33,677 bases of DNA from Bacillota bacterium (lineage in GTDB: Bacteria > Bacillota > Sulfobacillia > UBA8153): assembly GCA_007130145.1 (NCBI GenBank), contig SLSY01000092.1, positions 1-33,677 of the forward strand. The letters run 5' to 3'. Below the pieces are notes generated by a model. That model was not told where the DNA came from. It did not search any database and was given only the letters and a program-made list of their open reading frames with translations. The position numbers and the translations under genes are program-made. This document shows, one piece after another, positions 17,755 to 24,422 of this stretch. How positions within the stretch are numbered: the stretch's first letter is position 1; every line of letters starts with the position of its first letter.

Positions 17755-18873
17755 ATGGGGCAAACACGCGGCATCTGGTGGAGCATGGAACGCTACCTGA
17801 TCCTCCCGGTCATGGTCCTCCTCTTGCTATTTATGATCATGTCCACCGGTTACATCATGGTCGCCCGCGAACGTACGCGAGCGGCAGGTGTCATCACCGC
17901 TCCCGACGGGATCGAGCGCCTGGAAGAAGTCATGTTAGGAGGCTATCCGCAATGGATTTCCCTGCGGGGCCAAAGTCGCCAGGCCCCGATCTTACTCTTC
18001 GTTCACGGCGGTCCGGGGGCATCAGCAATGGTTCCGCTACGCCACTACAATCGAGAACTCGAACAACACTTCGTCGTGGTAAGTTGGGACCAGCGCGGGG
18101 CGGGAAAATCCTACTCAGCCAGTCATCCTCCTGACCAGATGGAGAAGGAGCAATTCGTTCAGGACGCGGTGGAGTTGACCCGTCGCTTGCGCAAAGAATT
18201 CGAGCAGGATCGCATCTACTTGGTGGGTCACTCTTGGGGAACCATCATCTCCACGTTGGCCGCAGCACGCCACGGCGAATATTTCCATGCCTACGTCGGC
18301 ATCGGCCAGGCCGTTCACTTTGTGGACGCCGAGAAGATCTCCTACCAATTTACGCTGGATACCGCCCGCGCCCGCGGACATGATCGGGCCGTGGAAGAAC
18401 TCGAAGCCATCGGGCCACCCCCCTACGGCCCAGACGAGTTCCGCGAGAAGTTAGCGGTACAGCGTAAGTGGCTCTTTCACTTCGAAGGTGAGGTCTACGG
18501 CGAGACCAGCAACCTACGCTGGCTTCTTGGCCTGCTCCACCTTCACCTCATCGCCCCCGAGTATTCAGTGCAAGAAATCGTCCAGTGGGTACAGGGTAAC
18601 ACCTTCTCCGGCGAGGCATTGTGGGAAACGCTCTTGGCCACCGATCTTCCCAGCCAGGTTCGGGCACTGGACATTCCGGTATACTTGTTTAGCGGGCGCC
18701 ACGACTATGTCACCGTATTCGAAAAGGTCCAGGAATATTACGAGCTTTTGGAGGCCCCCCACAAGGAATTGGTCTGGTTTGAATACTCCGCTCACAGTCC
18801 CAACTTCGAAGAGCCCGACCGCTTCGTGCAGGAGATGATCCGGGTGAAGGAAGAGACGCTGCCGCGCCCGTGA
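17755..18873 (+). CDS. Membrane-anchored alpha/beta hydrolase (S33-like)
   Basis: This 372-residue protein has an N-terminal membrane helix (residues about 14-36) and an alpha/beta hydrolase domain of the proline iminopeptidase (S33) type. HGGPG (84-88) forms the oxyanion hole, WDQRGAGKS follows, GHSWG carries nucleophile Ser160, SGRHDYVT supplies the acid and EYSAHSP the catalytic histidine. A cap domain lies between about 200 and 290. It is probably exposed on the outer face as a peptidase or esterase; substrate unknown. The ATG at 17755 is preceded by GGGGAGAG (17740-17747); an ATG seven codons upstream overlaps that ribosome site. The stop codon lies inside a dispersed repeat whose hairpin probably ends the transcript. 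Confidence 0.88.
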   Translation: MGQTRGIWWSMERYLILPVMVLLLLFMIMSTGYIMVARERTRAAGVITAPDGIERLEEVMLGGYPQWISLRGQSRQAPILLFVHGGPGASAMVPLRHYNRELEQHFVVVSWDQRGAGKSYSASHPPDQMEKEQFVQDAVELTRRLRKEFEQDRIYLVGHSWGTIISTLAAARHGEYFHAYVGIGQAVHFVDAEKISYQFTLDTARARGHDRAVEELEAIGPPPYGPDEFREKLAVQRKWLFHFEGEVYGETSNLRWLLGLLHLHLIAPEYSVQEIVQWVQGNTFSGEALWETLLATDLPSQVRALDIPVYLFSGRHDYVTVFEKVQEYYELLEAPHKELVWFEYSAHSPNFEEPDRFVQEMIRVKEETLPRP

Positions 18874-18938
18874 AACCAAAAGCCTGAGGGAAGAGACGGG
18901 GAAAATCTTCCCTCAGGGCCAAGAACCCGCGTCCCTTT
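18846..18938. repeat. Dispersed hairpin repeat, copy A
   Basis: About 93 bases align with 27811-27901 in the same orientation at roughly 80% identity by eye. Both copies share GCTGCCGCGCCCGT, then AAACCAAA, then an inverted repeat around GAGACGG, then CCCTCAGGGCC and a CTTCCCTT-like end. Copy A includes the last codons and stop of the alpha/beta hydrolase. Confidence 0.6.
18883..18917. terminator. Hairpin terminator inside repeat copy A
   Basis: CCTGAGGGAAGA (18883-18894) pairs perfectly with TCTTCCCTCAGG (18906-18917) across an 11-base loop, ten bases past the hydrolase stop codon. On the minus strand the stem is followed by CTTTTGG, so it may act on both strands. Confidence 0.65.
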
Positions 18939-19133
18939 GTCTTGGGCCTAGGAGTAGGAGTCGGAATGGGAGTGAGTGTGGGCGGCAGCGGCGGGTCAGA
19001 TCCGCAGACTGATAAGAAGCAGATTAAGGCTACTGTCAAAAAGCGGATACATAGGTTTTTCACTGTACAGCCTCCCGACGAATATGCCAGAGGGCTGCCG
19101 CTGTTTTGTCATGTGATTAAGGTGGGCAGGGGT

Positions 19134-19376
19134 TTAGGAACCCAAAGCCCCCGCAATGACGGCGTACATACCAACAAGAAGAATGACCAGTATGGGCAGC
19201 AAACATCCGAGTTGGGTTAGCGCACATCCGGTTTTTTGCATGGCATCGGCCACTGAGAGTCTAGGGCTTCCGTCTTTCCATACCATCTCCGATTTACAAT
19301 GGCCACAAAGCCTAACCCCTTCTTCAAGGGTAGCGTTGCAATGCGGACACTTCTTTTTCTCTTCCAATCGAACCAC
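19134..19376 (-). CDS. Small zinc-ribbon membrane protein
   Basis: An 80-residue protein with a zinc ribbon (CPHC at 10-13, CGHC at 24-27) followed by a hydrophobic helix (about 57-77) near the C-terminus. Such proteins are common in Bacillota and mostly uncharacterised. The start is doubtful: GTG 19374-19376 has only GAGG two bases upstream, and a TTG three codons later is possible. The residues before the zinc ribbon (KYEAVVRLEEKKK, open back to a TGA) resemble the linker seen inside larger zinc-ribbon proteins, so this may be the 3' remnant of a longer gene. It lies among decayed genes on the same strand. Confidence 0.5.
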   Translation of the reverse strand: MVRLEEKKKCPHCNATLEEGVRLCGHCKSEMVWKDGSPRLSVADAMQKTGCALTQLGCLLPILVILLVGMYAVIAGALGS

Positions 19377-19564
19377 CGCCTCGTACTTGTTTTGAGCAAA
19401 AACGCCTCAACCGAGCCTACCCTAAGCCCCTGACGAATGGTTCTACCCTTCTCCTCATGTGCGGTTTTTCCTTGTCCTTCCCGGTCAAATTTAAGCAGAT
19501 TTTTGTGAATATTTCATGCATGCGCTTTGTCTTTTGGAGCGTTCGTTAAGCGGGAGGTGATATT

Positions 19565-19579
19565 ATGGCAAGCCAATGA
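19565..19579 (+). other. Strong ribosome site with four-codon frame
   Basis: GGGAGGTG (19552-19559) stands five bases before ATG GCA AGC CAA TGA. The ribosome site is as good as any in the window but the frame ends after four codons. It may be the start of a gene interrupted by mutation or a chance occurrence in this decayed region. Confidence 0.25.
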
Positions 19580-19655
19580 ATGTACGGCAAAATGGCAAAG
19601 TTCAAGCACCGCCCATGATTGACACCCCTGCATTGGCGCATATGCTCCTCGGTAG

Positions 19656-20215
19656 CTACTCCACCCTCACGCCATTTCTCCCAATACCAGTAACCTCGGT
19701 TCCATCAACACACATTCGTGTTCCGGGCCCATGCAGGTAACCATATTCAAGATAACCCACATATGTAGCCCCATCGGGCCACCGGTAAGGGCCAAAGCCG
19801 TGCCGACCATCATCATGATACTCGCCGGTCTACACTTCGCCATTCGTGAGAAAGCACGTGCCCTGTGCGTGCATCTTTCCGTCTTTTTACTCTCCTATGT
19901 ACATTCGGGTGACTCCATGTATGCCGTGACCGTGTGGTTTTCCCTCCTTATGGTGCCCGAGTATCTCTGGCCGTGTGCGTGTGTATCCGCGCCTTGTCCG
20001 TGAAGTAGACCGTCCTTCCCCTCTCCCCCATAGACATCACCGATCCCTATACCAAATGTCCAAACCAGGATGCCGTATCCATGTGGCTTACTACCACTCA
20101 TCTGACCGGTGTACTTGCGGTTGCACTCAACCAGCTCGCCCTCGTGAGTCGACTCACAACCTCCCATTACCAGTACCATCTGCACAAGAAGTACAAGACC
20201 AGAGTCTTGGGCCAT
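19656..20215 (-). pseudogene. MORN-repeat lipoprotein, inactivated
   Basis: The minus strand encodes a lipoprotein-like N-terminus (hydrophobic stretch then VMGGC) and a series of MORN repeats, but the frame is broken three times. Repeats such as KYTGQMSGSKPHGYG and VYGGEGKDGLLHGQG lie in the first frame. Near 19941-19949 one base appears lost: restoring it joins RYSGTIR to a repeat continuing GKPHGHG in the next frame. That frame then meets TAA (19887-19889) and TAG (19830-19832), each at an aromatic position of a repeat, and continues through GEYHDDGRHGFG and YVGYLEYGYLHGPG to TAG at 19656-19658. MORN proteins often act in membrane-associated assembly; this copy is almost certainly dead. 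The 5' start is uncertain (ATG 20213-20215 or GTG 20266). Confidence 0.75.
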
Positions 20216-20662
20216 TTTGGCTTGGCGTAGAACAAGACGTGCATCGTATGGTAAATCAAAGCACACGGGAACGGCTGAAAACGGTGCTCAAAGCACGGGA
20301 TGAGGAACGGGCTGAGCGTCATGATAAGACGCGTTGCGCCACGTGGGGAAGCGAACGCGCTCGCTGATGACACCACGGGGGGAAGCCCAGTATAGCTCCG
20401 CAGCGGACATAACCCAAGTAGGCAGTCCCAAAGAGTGGTGAGCATCTGTTTGGGGTGTAGGGCATTCCATGAGGAACATAGCGCCTCATACTATGTCAAA
20501 GGAAAGCAGACCCCCACCATGTTCACCGCGTTCCTTGCTTGTGAGCATAGACTCTGTTGAGAACATTCATCCTTCAAAAAAGCCAGGCCTGCTCATCACG
20601 GCGCGCTTGTTTCATCCAAAAGATAGCAAAATACCCTCAAAGATGGACATACATCCGCCCTG
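20216..20662. other. Intergenic region downstream of tatA
   Basis: About 450 bases between tatA and the MORN pseudogene. The open frames are unremarkable. No hairpin strong enough to call a terminator for tatA was found. Confidence 0.45.
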
Positions 20663-20860
20663 CTATTGGGGCTTTTCTTGCTCCTTGTTCTCTTGCTCTT
20701 TTGGATCTTTGGTGGCGTCTTCCATTTCGTTCGCTGCAGAACGAAACTCCCGGAGGCCCCGGCCAATCGCGCGGCCGATCTCCGGCAGACGACTGGGGCC
20801 GAAAATGAGTAAAACAACACCGAGAATAATGAGGAGTTCTGTCGGTCCTAAACCAAACAC
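20663..20860 (-). CDS. tatA: Twin-arginine translocase subunit TatA
   Basis: A 65-residue protein with the full TatA/TatE pattern: a short N-terminal membrane helix (FGLGPTELLIILGVVLLI), the FGPSRLPEIGRAIG hinge and amphipathic helix, and a charged glutamate/lysine-rich tail. It forms the pore-like part of the Tat pathway, which exports folded, cofactor-loaded proteins. The start is GTG (20858-20860), with AAAGGGG upstream. No tatC is visible in the window. It follows rnfC by 276 bases on the same strand as the operon encoding a Tat-exported molybdoenzyme, which it could serve; whether it shares that transcript is unclear because a weak hairpin lies between. Confidence 0.93.
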   Translation of the reverse strand: MFGLGPTELLIILGVVLLIFGPSRLPEIGRAIGRGLREFRSAANEMEDATKDPKEQENKEQEKPQ

Positions 20861-21075
20861 GCGTATTCCCCTTTCCGATTCTCAGAACAAAGACGTCATT
20901 GCTCCGGGAGCATCAAGAGCGATTCTCTCCTACTACCCAGGGAGGAACGCACGGCCACCAGAGCAGGATAGACCGGTGGTTATGCTCTTCAAACGCTAGC
21001 GAACTCACGACACTCCCAACGTGGGAATCCCTTGCGATGACAAGTTTGACCCAGACCAACCGTGCCCCGGGACCC

Positions 21076-21095
21076 CATAGCACCCTCTTGCTATG
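21076..21095 (-). terminator. Weak hairpin downstream of rnfC
   Basis: CATAGCA and TGCTATG (21076-21082, 21089-21095) form a 7-bp stem with a 6-base loop about 40 bases past the rnfC stop codon. No T-tract follows on the minus strand. It could attenuate rather than end transcription into tatA. Confidence 0.3.
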
Positions 21096-21136
21096 CCCTT
21101 TCTCCCCCCGAAGTAATCATCGAGCTGCAACCTGAC

Positions 21137-22474
21137 CTATGACATATTATCAATCACGGTCTTGGCTCGCTTGACAAAATGCACGATAGGTCTTTGCGAA
21201 GGGCATACGTAGGCACAGACGCCGCATTCGATGCAGTCCCAGATGTCCCATTGTTGCATCTCTTCATACATCCCATACTCGGAAAGAATGCTAAGCTGAT
21301 GAGGGTAGAGCCAGTTCGGACAGCGTTCGACGCATACCCCACAACGCACACAGGCCGTATATGGAACCTGCTCACGCACTAACTCTGAAGGCAGAACCAA
21401 CACACCCGTAGTATTCTTAACCACAGGTACGTTAAGATCGCTTTGTGCCAAACCCGTCATGGGACCACCGAAGATGACCTTATTCCCTGCGAGCTGATTG
21501 GGATCGACACCGGCCTCTCTCAGTATGAAGTCAGCGGGAGTTCCAAGCCGGACAATATAGTTGCCCCGGTTGGGAACCTCAGGTCCGCTCACGGTAATGA
21601 TCCGTTCAATGAAGGGCTTCCCGTGCACCACAGCTTCGTAAACCGCGAAGGTGGTCCCTACATTGCGAACAATGCAGCCCAGTGCAGCAGATCGCGCTCC
21701 CCGAGGTACATCCCGCCCCGTGATGGTCTTGATGAGATAGGATTTGTAACCCTGAGGGTATTTCACTGCCAGCGGTACGACTTCCATGTCTTCACGTGCT
21801 TTTGTTTTTGACGAGAGGATCCTGATGGCGTCGAGCTTATTGCTCTCTATACCGATGAAGGTCTTCTTGGCCCCGATACAGCGCATGAGAATATCGGCGC
21901 CCGTGATGAGCTCATCGGCTCTCTCCACCATCAAGCGATGATCACAGGTTAAGAAAGGCTCGCACTCAGCCCCATTGAGGATGAGCGTATCCACTGGCTG
22001 CCGCGTATTGATATTTACATAGGTTGGGAAGGCAGCACCACCCATGCCGACCAGCCCCGCCTCCTTAATCGCGTCTTTCAATTCCTCAGGAGACATTTGG
22101 TCCGGGTTGTTCTTCGCCACAGGCACAAACTCGCCTTGCTCACCTTTTCCCTCGATGACAACACACTCAACCGCCTCGCCGGCAGGGTGAGTTCGCCTCT
22201 CAATGGCCACAACAGTACCACTAAGAGTTGCGTGTACCGGGGCGCTGATAAATTCCTCTGAATCTCCGATCTTCTGTCCTAGCTGAACTGTAGCTCCCAC
22301 CTGCACCAGGGGCTCACAGGGAGCACCGGAGTGTTGCATGAGGGGCACGATCACTCTGTCGGGAATCGCCATGCGACGGATGGGCACATCATTGGTCAAG
22401 CTCTTGTATTCCGGTATATGCATACCACCGACAAAGGACCTGCCTTCACCTTCTCTCAGAGTTCCTGCGTCCAC
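21137..22474 (-). CDS. rnfC: RnfC-like NADH-binding subunit
   Basis: This 445-residue protein is RnfC, the cytoplasmic subunit of Rnf complexes that binds FMN and NAD(H). It has the N-terminal barrel-sandwich part, the NuoF-like core (GLVGMGGAAFPT, NGAECEPFLTCD), an SLBB-like segment and two [4Fe-4S] motifs, CVRCGVCVERCP (from Cys375) and CIECGVCAYVCP (from Cys414). Length and motifs are those of a complete protein without the long C-terminal repeats of proteobacterial RnfC. The start is GTG (22472-22474) with GGAGGTGA about eight bases upstream. It is the last gene of the torD-molybdoenzyme-FeS-rnfD-rnfC series. RnfA, B, E and G are not in the window, so this is not a standard rnf cluster. 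Expected role: exchange of electrons between NAD(H) and RnfD. Confidence 0.93.
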   Translation of the reverse strand: MDAGTLREGEGRSFVGGMHIPEYKSLTNDVPIRRMAIPDRVIVPLMQHSGAPCEPLVQVGATVQLGQKIGDSEEFISAPVHATLSGTVVAIERRTHPAGEAVECVVIEGKGEQGEFVPVAKNNPDQMSPEELKDAIKEAGLVGMGGAAFPTYVNINTRQPVDTLILNGAECEPFLTCDHRLMVERADELITGADILMRCIGAKKTFIGIESNKLDAIRILSSKTKAREDMEVVPLAVKYPQGYKSYLIKTITGRDVPRGARSAALGCIVRNVGTTFAVYEAVVHGKPFIERIITVSGPEVPNRGNYIVRLGTPADFILREAGVDPNQLAGNKVIFGGPMTGLAQSDLNVPVVKNTTGVLVLPSELVREQVPYTACVRCGVCVERCPNWLYPHQLSILSEYGMYEEMQQWDIWDCIECGVCAYVCPSQRPIVHFVKRAKTVIDNMS

Positions 22475-22589
22475 GCAGCGTCACCTCCAAATTTTCACGA
22501 ACCATGTATAGGGCATGAGCCAAGGTGAGAGCCAACCCGCTCTGAGTCTCAACGATCCCTCCCCCTTTCGAAGGAAGGAAACCGTTCTC
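22446..22589 (-). other. Open frame bridging the rnfD-rnfC gap
   Basis: On the minus strand 47 codons without stop run from just after a TGA (22590-22592) across the 170-base gap and end in TGA (22446-22448), overlapping the start of rnfC in another frame. The translation includes IVETQSGLALTLAHALYMV. It has no ATG, GTG or TTG start with a ribosome site. The SG..T pattern faintly recalls the flavin-binding end of RnfG-type domains, but this may be chance. Confidence 0.15.
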
Positions 22590-22644
22590 TCACACCCCAT
22601 GCCCAAGAGCATCAACTCGGGCCCGCCAAGACCTCACTGTTCAA

Positions 22645-23592
22645 CTATCCCGTGGTGGGAGCACTCACCGGTTCGCTAAAAGAAGCGCGGCGGGTCACCC
22701 GTTCCAAGAGAGGCACGAACGCATTCATGATCAAAATGGAGAAAGCAACGCCCTCCGGAGGCGGGAGAAACAGCCGGAAGATCACCACCAAAACCCCAAT
22801 AGCAAAACCGAATATGAGCTTTCCTTGCTTGGTGATAGGACTGGTCACCCAGTCCGTCGCCATGAAGAAAGCTCCCAGCATGATACCACCGGTCACCAGG
22901 TGTTGTACAGGATTCTGGCCCAAGATGAAAGTCAACACGAATATGCTAGCGAGCATGCTAACAGGAATGTGCCACCGGATGTGTCCCCGGTACAGAAGAA
23001 AAGCTGCTCCCACCAAGAGCGCCAAGGGCGATGTTTCCGACAAAGCCCCTCCGGGGAAGGCGACGAAGAGTTCCCAGGTCGAAGGCATATCCCATCCCTG
23101 GGCTAGTTTCGCCAGGGGCGTGGCCCGGGTCACCGTGTCAACGGACCAATACAGGGGGATTTGGTTCAAGAAAGGAAGAAGCGGGGCCAAGAATATGATA
23201 GCGACGCGACCAAAGAGGGCCGGATTCAAACGATTCCGCCCCAACCCTCCCATCAGTTCCTTGGCCACGCCCACAGCTAGGAACGTAGCTAACATGGCCG
23301 TCAATACCGGAGTCGTGGGAGAGAAAAGGAGTGCCACAAATAGCCCGGTCAGAGCCGCACTGCCATCTGAAAGGGTCACTCGTTGGCCCCGGGCTCGTCG
23401 AAAGACATATTCCGTTGCCAGTGCGGTAACCACGCACAGTGAGATCAGCTTCAACGCAAAGGCATGGTAAAAGTAAACAGACACGGCACTGATGGGTAAA
23501 AGAGCCAGCATCACATCGCGCATGGCTCCCCCCACCGTTCTCTCTAGCTTCAAGTGCGGAGGTGGCGTCACTATCAGCGCGGACTGCTTCAT
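22645..23592 (-). CDS. rnfD: RnfD-like flavin-bearing membrane subunit
   Basis: This 315-residue membrane protein is RnfD (NqrB/RnfD family), with about nine to ten helices. Family marks are the early TLSDGSAALTGL helix, GGLGRNRLNPALFGR and the late GAFFMATDWVTSPIT. The covalent flavin site matches Dxx(S/T)gAT as DTVTRAT, with Thr158 the probable FMN attachment and Arg in place of the usual Gly. In Rnf, RnfD relays electrons between an outward-facing flavin and RnfC and is linked to ion movement. The ATG at 23590-23592 overlaps the stop codon of the Fe-S subunit gene (ATGA), and AGGAGG stands nine bases upstream, so translation is coupled. rnfC follows after 170 bases. No flavin transferase (apbE) gene is in the window. 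Confidence 0.92.
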   Translation of the reverse strand: MKQSALIVTPPPHLKLERTVGGAMRDVMLALLPISAVSVYFYHAFALKLISLCVVTALATEYVFRRARGQRVTLSDGSAALTGLFVALLFSPTTPVLTAMLATFLAVGVAKELMGGLGRNRLNPALFGRVAIIFLAPLLPFLNQIPLYWSVDTVTRATPLAKLAQGWDMPSTWELFVAFPGGALSETSPLALLVGAAFLLYRGHIRWHIPVSMLASIFVLTFILGQNPVQHLVTGGIMLGAFFMATDWVTSPITKQGKLIFGFAIGVLVVIFRLFLPPPEGVAFSILIMNAFVPLLERVTRRASFSEPVSAPTTG

Positions 23593-24389
23593 GAAGCATC
23601 TCCTCCTAGGTCAACCTTTTTTTCCGATGCATCCGTGTTCTTCTTGCCCTGCTCCAGGGCAACCTGCTTCGTTCTTTCCATGAAACGCGTGTGCAGGTAG
23701 TTGGTCCCCATAACCAGCCCGGCAGCAACCAAGACGGCCGGGGTAAGCGGGATCATCCGCCATAGTCTCAAGCCCAGGGGGATGCGGGGGTCCGGGGGAA
23801 GTCCATAGCTTTGCGGTGCATCGCTAAGTACGGTAATCACTTGGAGACCACCCAACTCCTCTTCCCCATATATGGTAGCGTTGGCATATCCTTGTTCCAG
23901 CAACCTCTTTCGTCTTTCCTTGGCCTTGGCTATCATGCGGGAGCGTTCGCCAAACTCAATCACACGGGAAGTGCAAACCTCGACACACAACGGTTGCAGA
24001 CCATCGCGAATTCGCACCAAACAGAGGTCACATTTCTCCATGGTCCTGGTGGAGCGGTCATAATTGATCGCTCCATACGGACAGTTGGCGACGCAATAAT
24101 TGCAAGTTATGCACAGGCGTTGGTCGAGGACTGTAAGCTTATCAGGGGTCTTTTGTAAAGCACGAGTCGGGCAGGCCATCACACATGCAGCTTCACGACA
24201 ATGCTGGCACGCTCGCTTATTATAACCAACCTTTACGCTGGGGAACACCCCGGTTTCCTCCCGGTCGATCTTCGTCCGGAAGACGCCCGTGGATACCCCG
24301 TACACGGATTTACATACCGTGGTGCACGCTTCACATCCCACGCAAAGGGATTGATCAATGAGCATAACGGGCTGTTCTACCACTGCCAT
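23589..24389 (-). CDS. 4x[4Fe-4S] electron-transfer subunit with membrane anchor
   Basis: This 266-residue protein is the DmsB/PsrB/FdnH-type iron-sulfur subunit of a complex iron-sulfur molybdoenzyme. Sixteen cysteines form four cluster motifs starting at Cys16, Cys61, Cys93 and Cys120; the last is CDLC...CVEVC. A C-terminal extension has one membrane helix (about 213-231) and a charged tail, as in the formate dehydrogenase-N beta subunit. No NrfD/DmsC-type membrane subunit is encoded nearby. The ATG at 24387-24389 is preferred (GGAGG ten bases upstream) over an in-frame ATG three codons earlier. It lies between the catalytic subunit gene (33-base gap) and rnfD (4-base overlap). It would pass electrons between the molybdopterin subunit and the membrane, here presumably RnfD (inference). 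It lacks its own Tat signal and should be co-exported. Confidence 0.93.
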   Translation of the reverse strand: MAVVEQPVMLIDQSLCVGCEACTTVCKSVYGVSTGVFRTKIDREETGVFPSVKVGYNKRACQHCREAACVMACPTRALQKTPDKLTVLDQRLCITCNYCVANCPYGAINYDRSTRTMEKCDLCLVRIRDGLQPLCVEVCTSRVIEFGERSRMIAKAKERRKRLLEQGYANATIYGEEELGGLQVITVLSDAPQSYGLPPDPRIPLGLRLWRMIPLTPAVLVAAGLVMGTNYLHTRFMERTKQVALEQGKKNTDASEKKVDLGGDAS

Positions 24390-24422
24390 CGGTCCCATTC
24401 CTCCTTTCCGCTTCGGTGCTTA

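Larger units (their letters stand above)
18710..19063 (-). pseudogene. Lipoprotein gene, 3' part apparently lost
   Basis: A GTG (19061-19063) with GGGAGG seven bases upstream opens a frame starting with a lipoprotein signal (hydrophobic stretch, then LSVC before GSDPP) and a proline/threonine spacer (PTLTPIPTPTPRPKTKG). After about 50 residues it enters the hairpin repeat at 18846-18937 and then runs antisense through the end of the alpha/beta hydrolase gene, where the translation is meaningless. The 5' end looks real; the remainder was probably replaced when the repeat and the hydrolase gene became joined to it. Only about 19063 down to 18940 is likely original. Confidence 0.5.

Noticed and set aside
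19619-19646. TTGACA and TATGCT with 16-base spacing on the plus strand
   Set aside because: A good consensus match, but it points into the antisense of the MORN pseudogene with no plus-strand gene downstream.
19830-19889. Possible stop-codon reassignment or readthrough in the MORN gene
   Set aside because: A frameshift in the same gene and normal use of TAA and TAG as stops elsewhere make decay the simpler explanation.
22652-23470. 272-codon plus-strand frame opposite rnfD
   Set aside because: Very basic, no domain, antisense to an unmistakable RnfD.
21137-23592. Part of an ordinary complete rnf operon
   Set aside because: The gene order is D then C behind a molybdoenzyme, and none of A, B, E or G is found upstream or downstream within the window.
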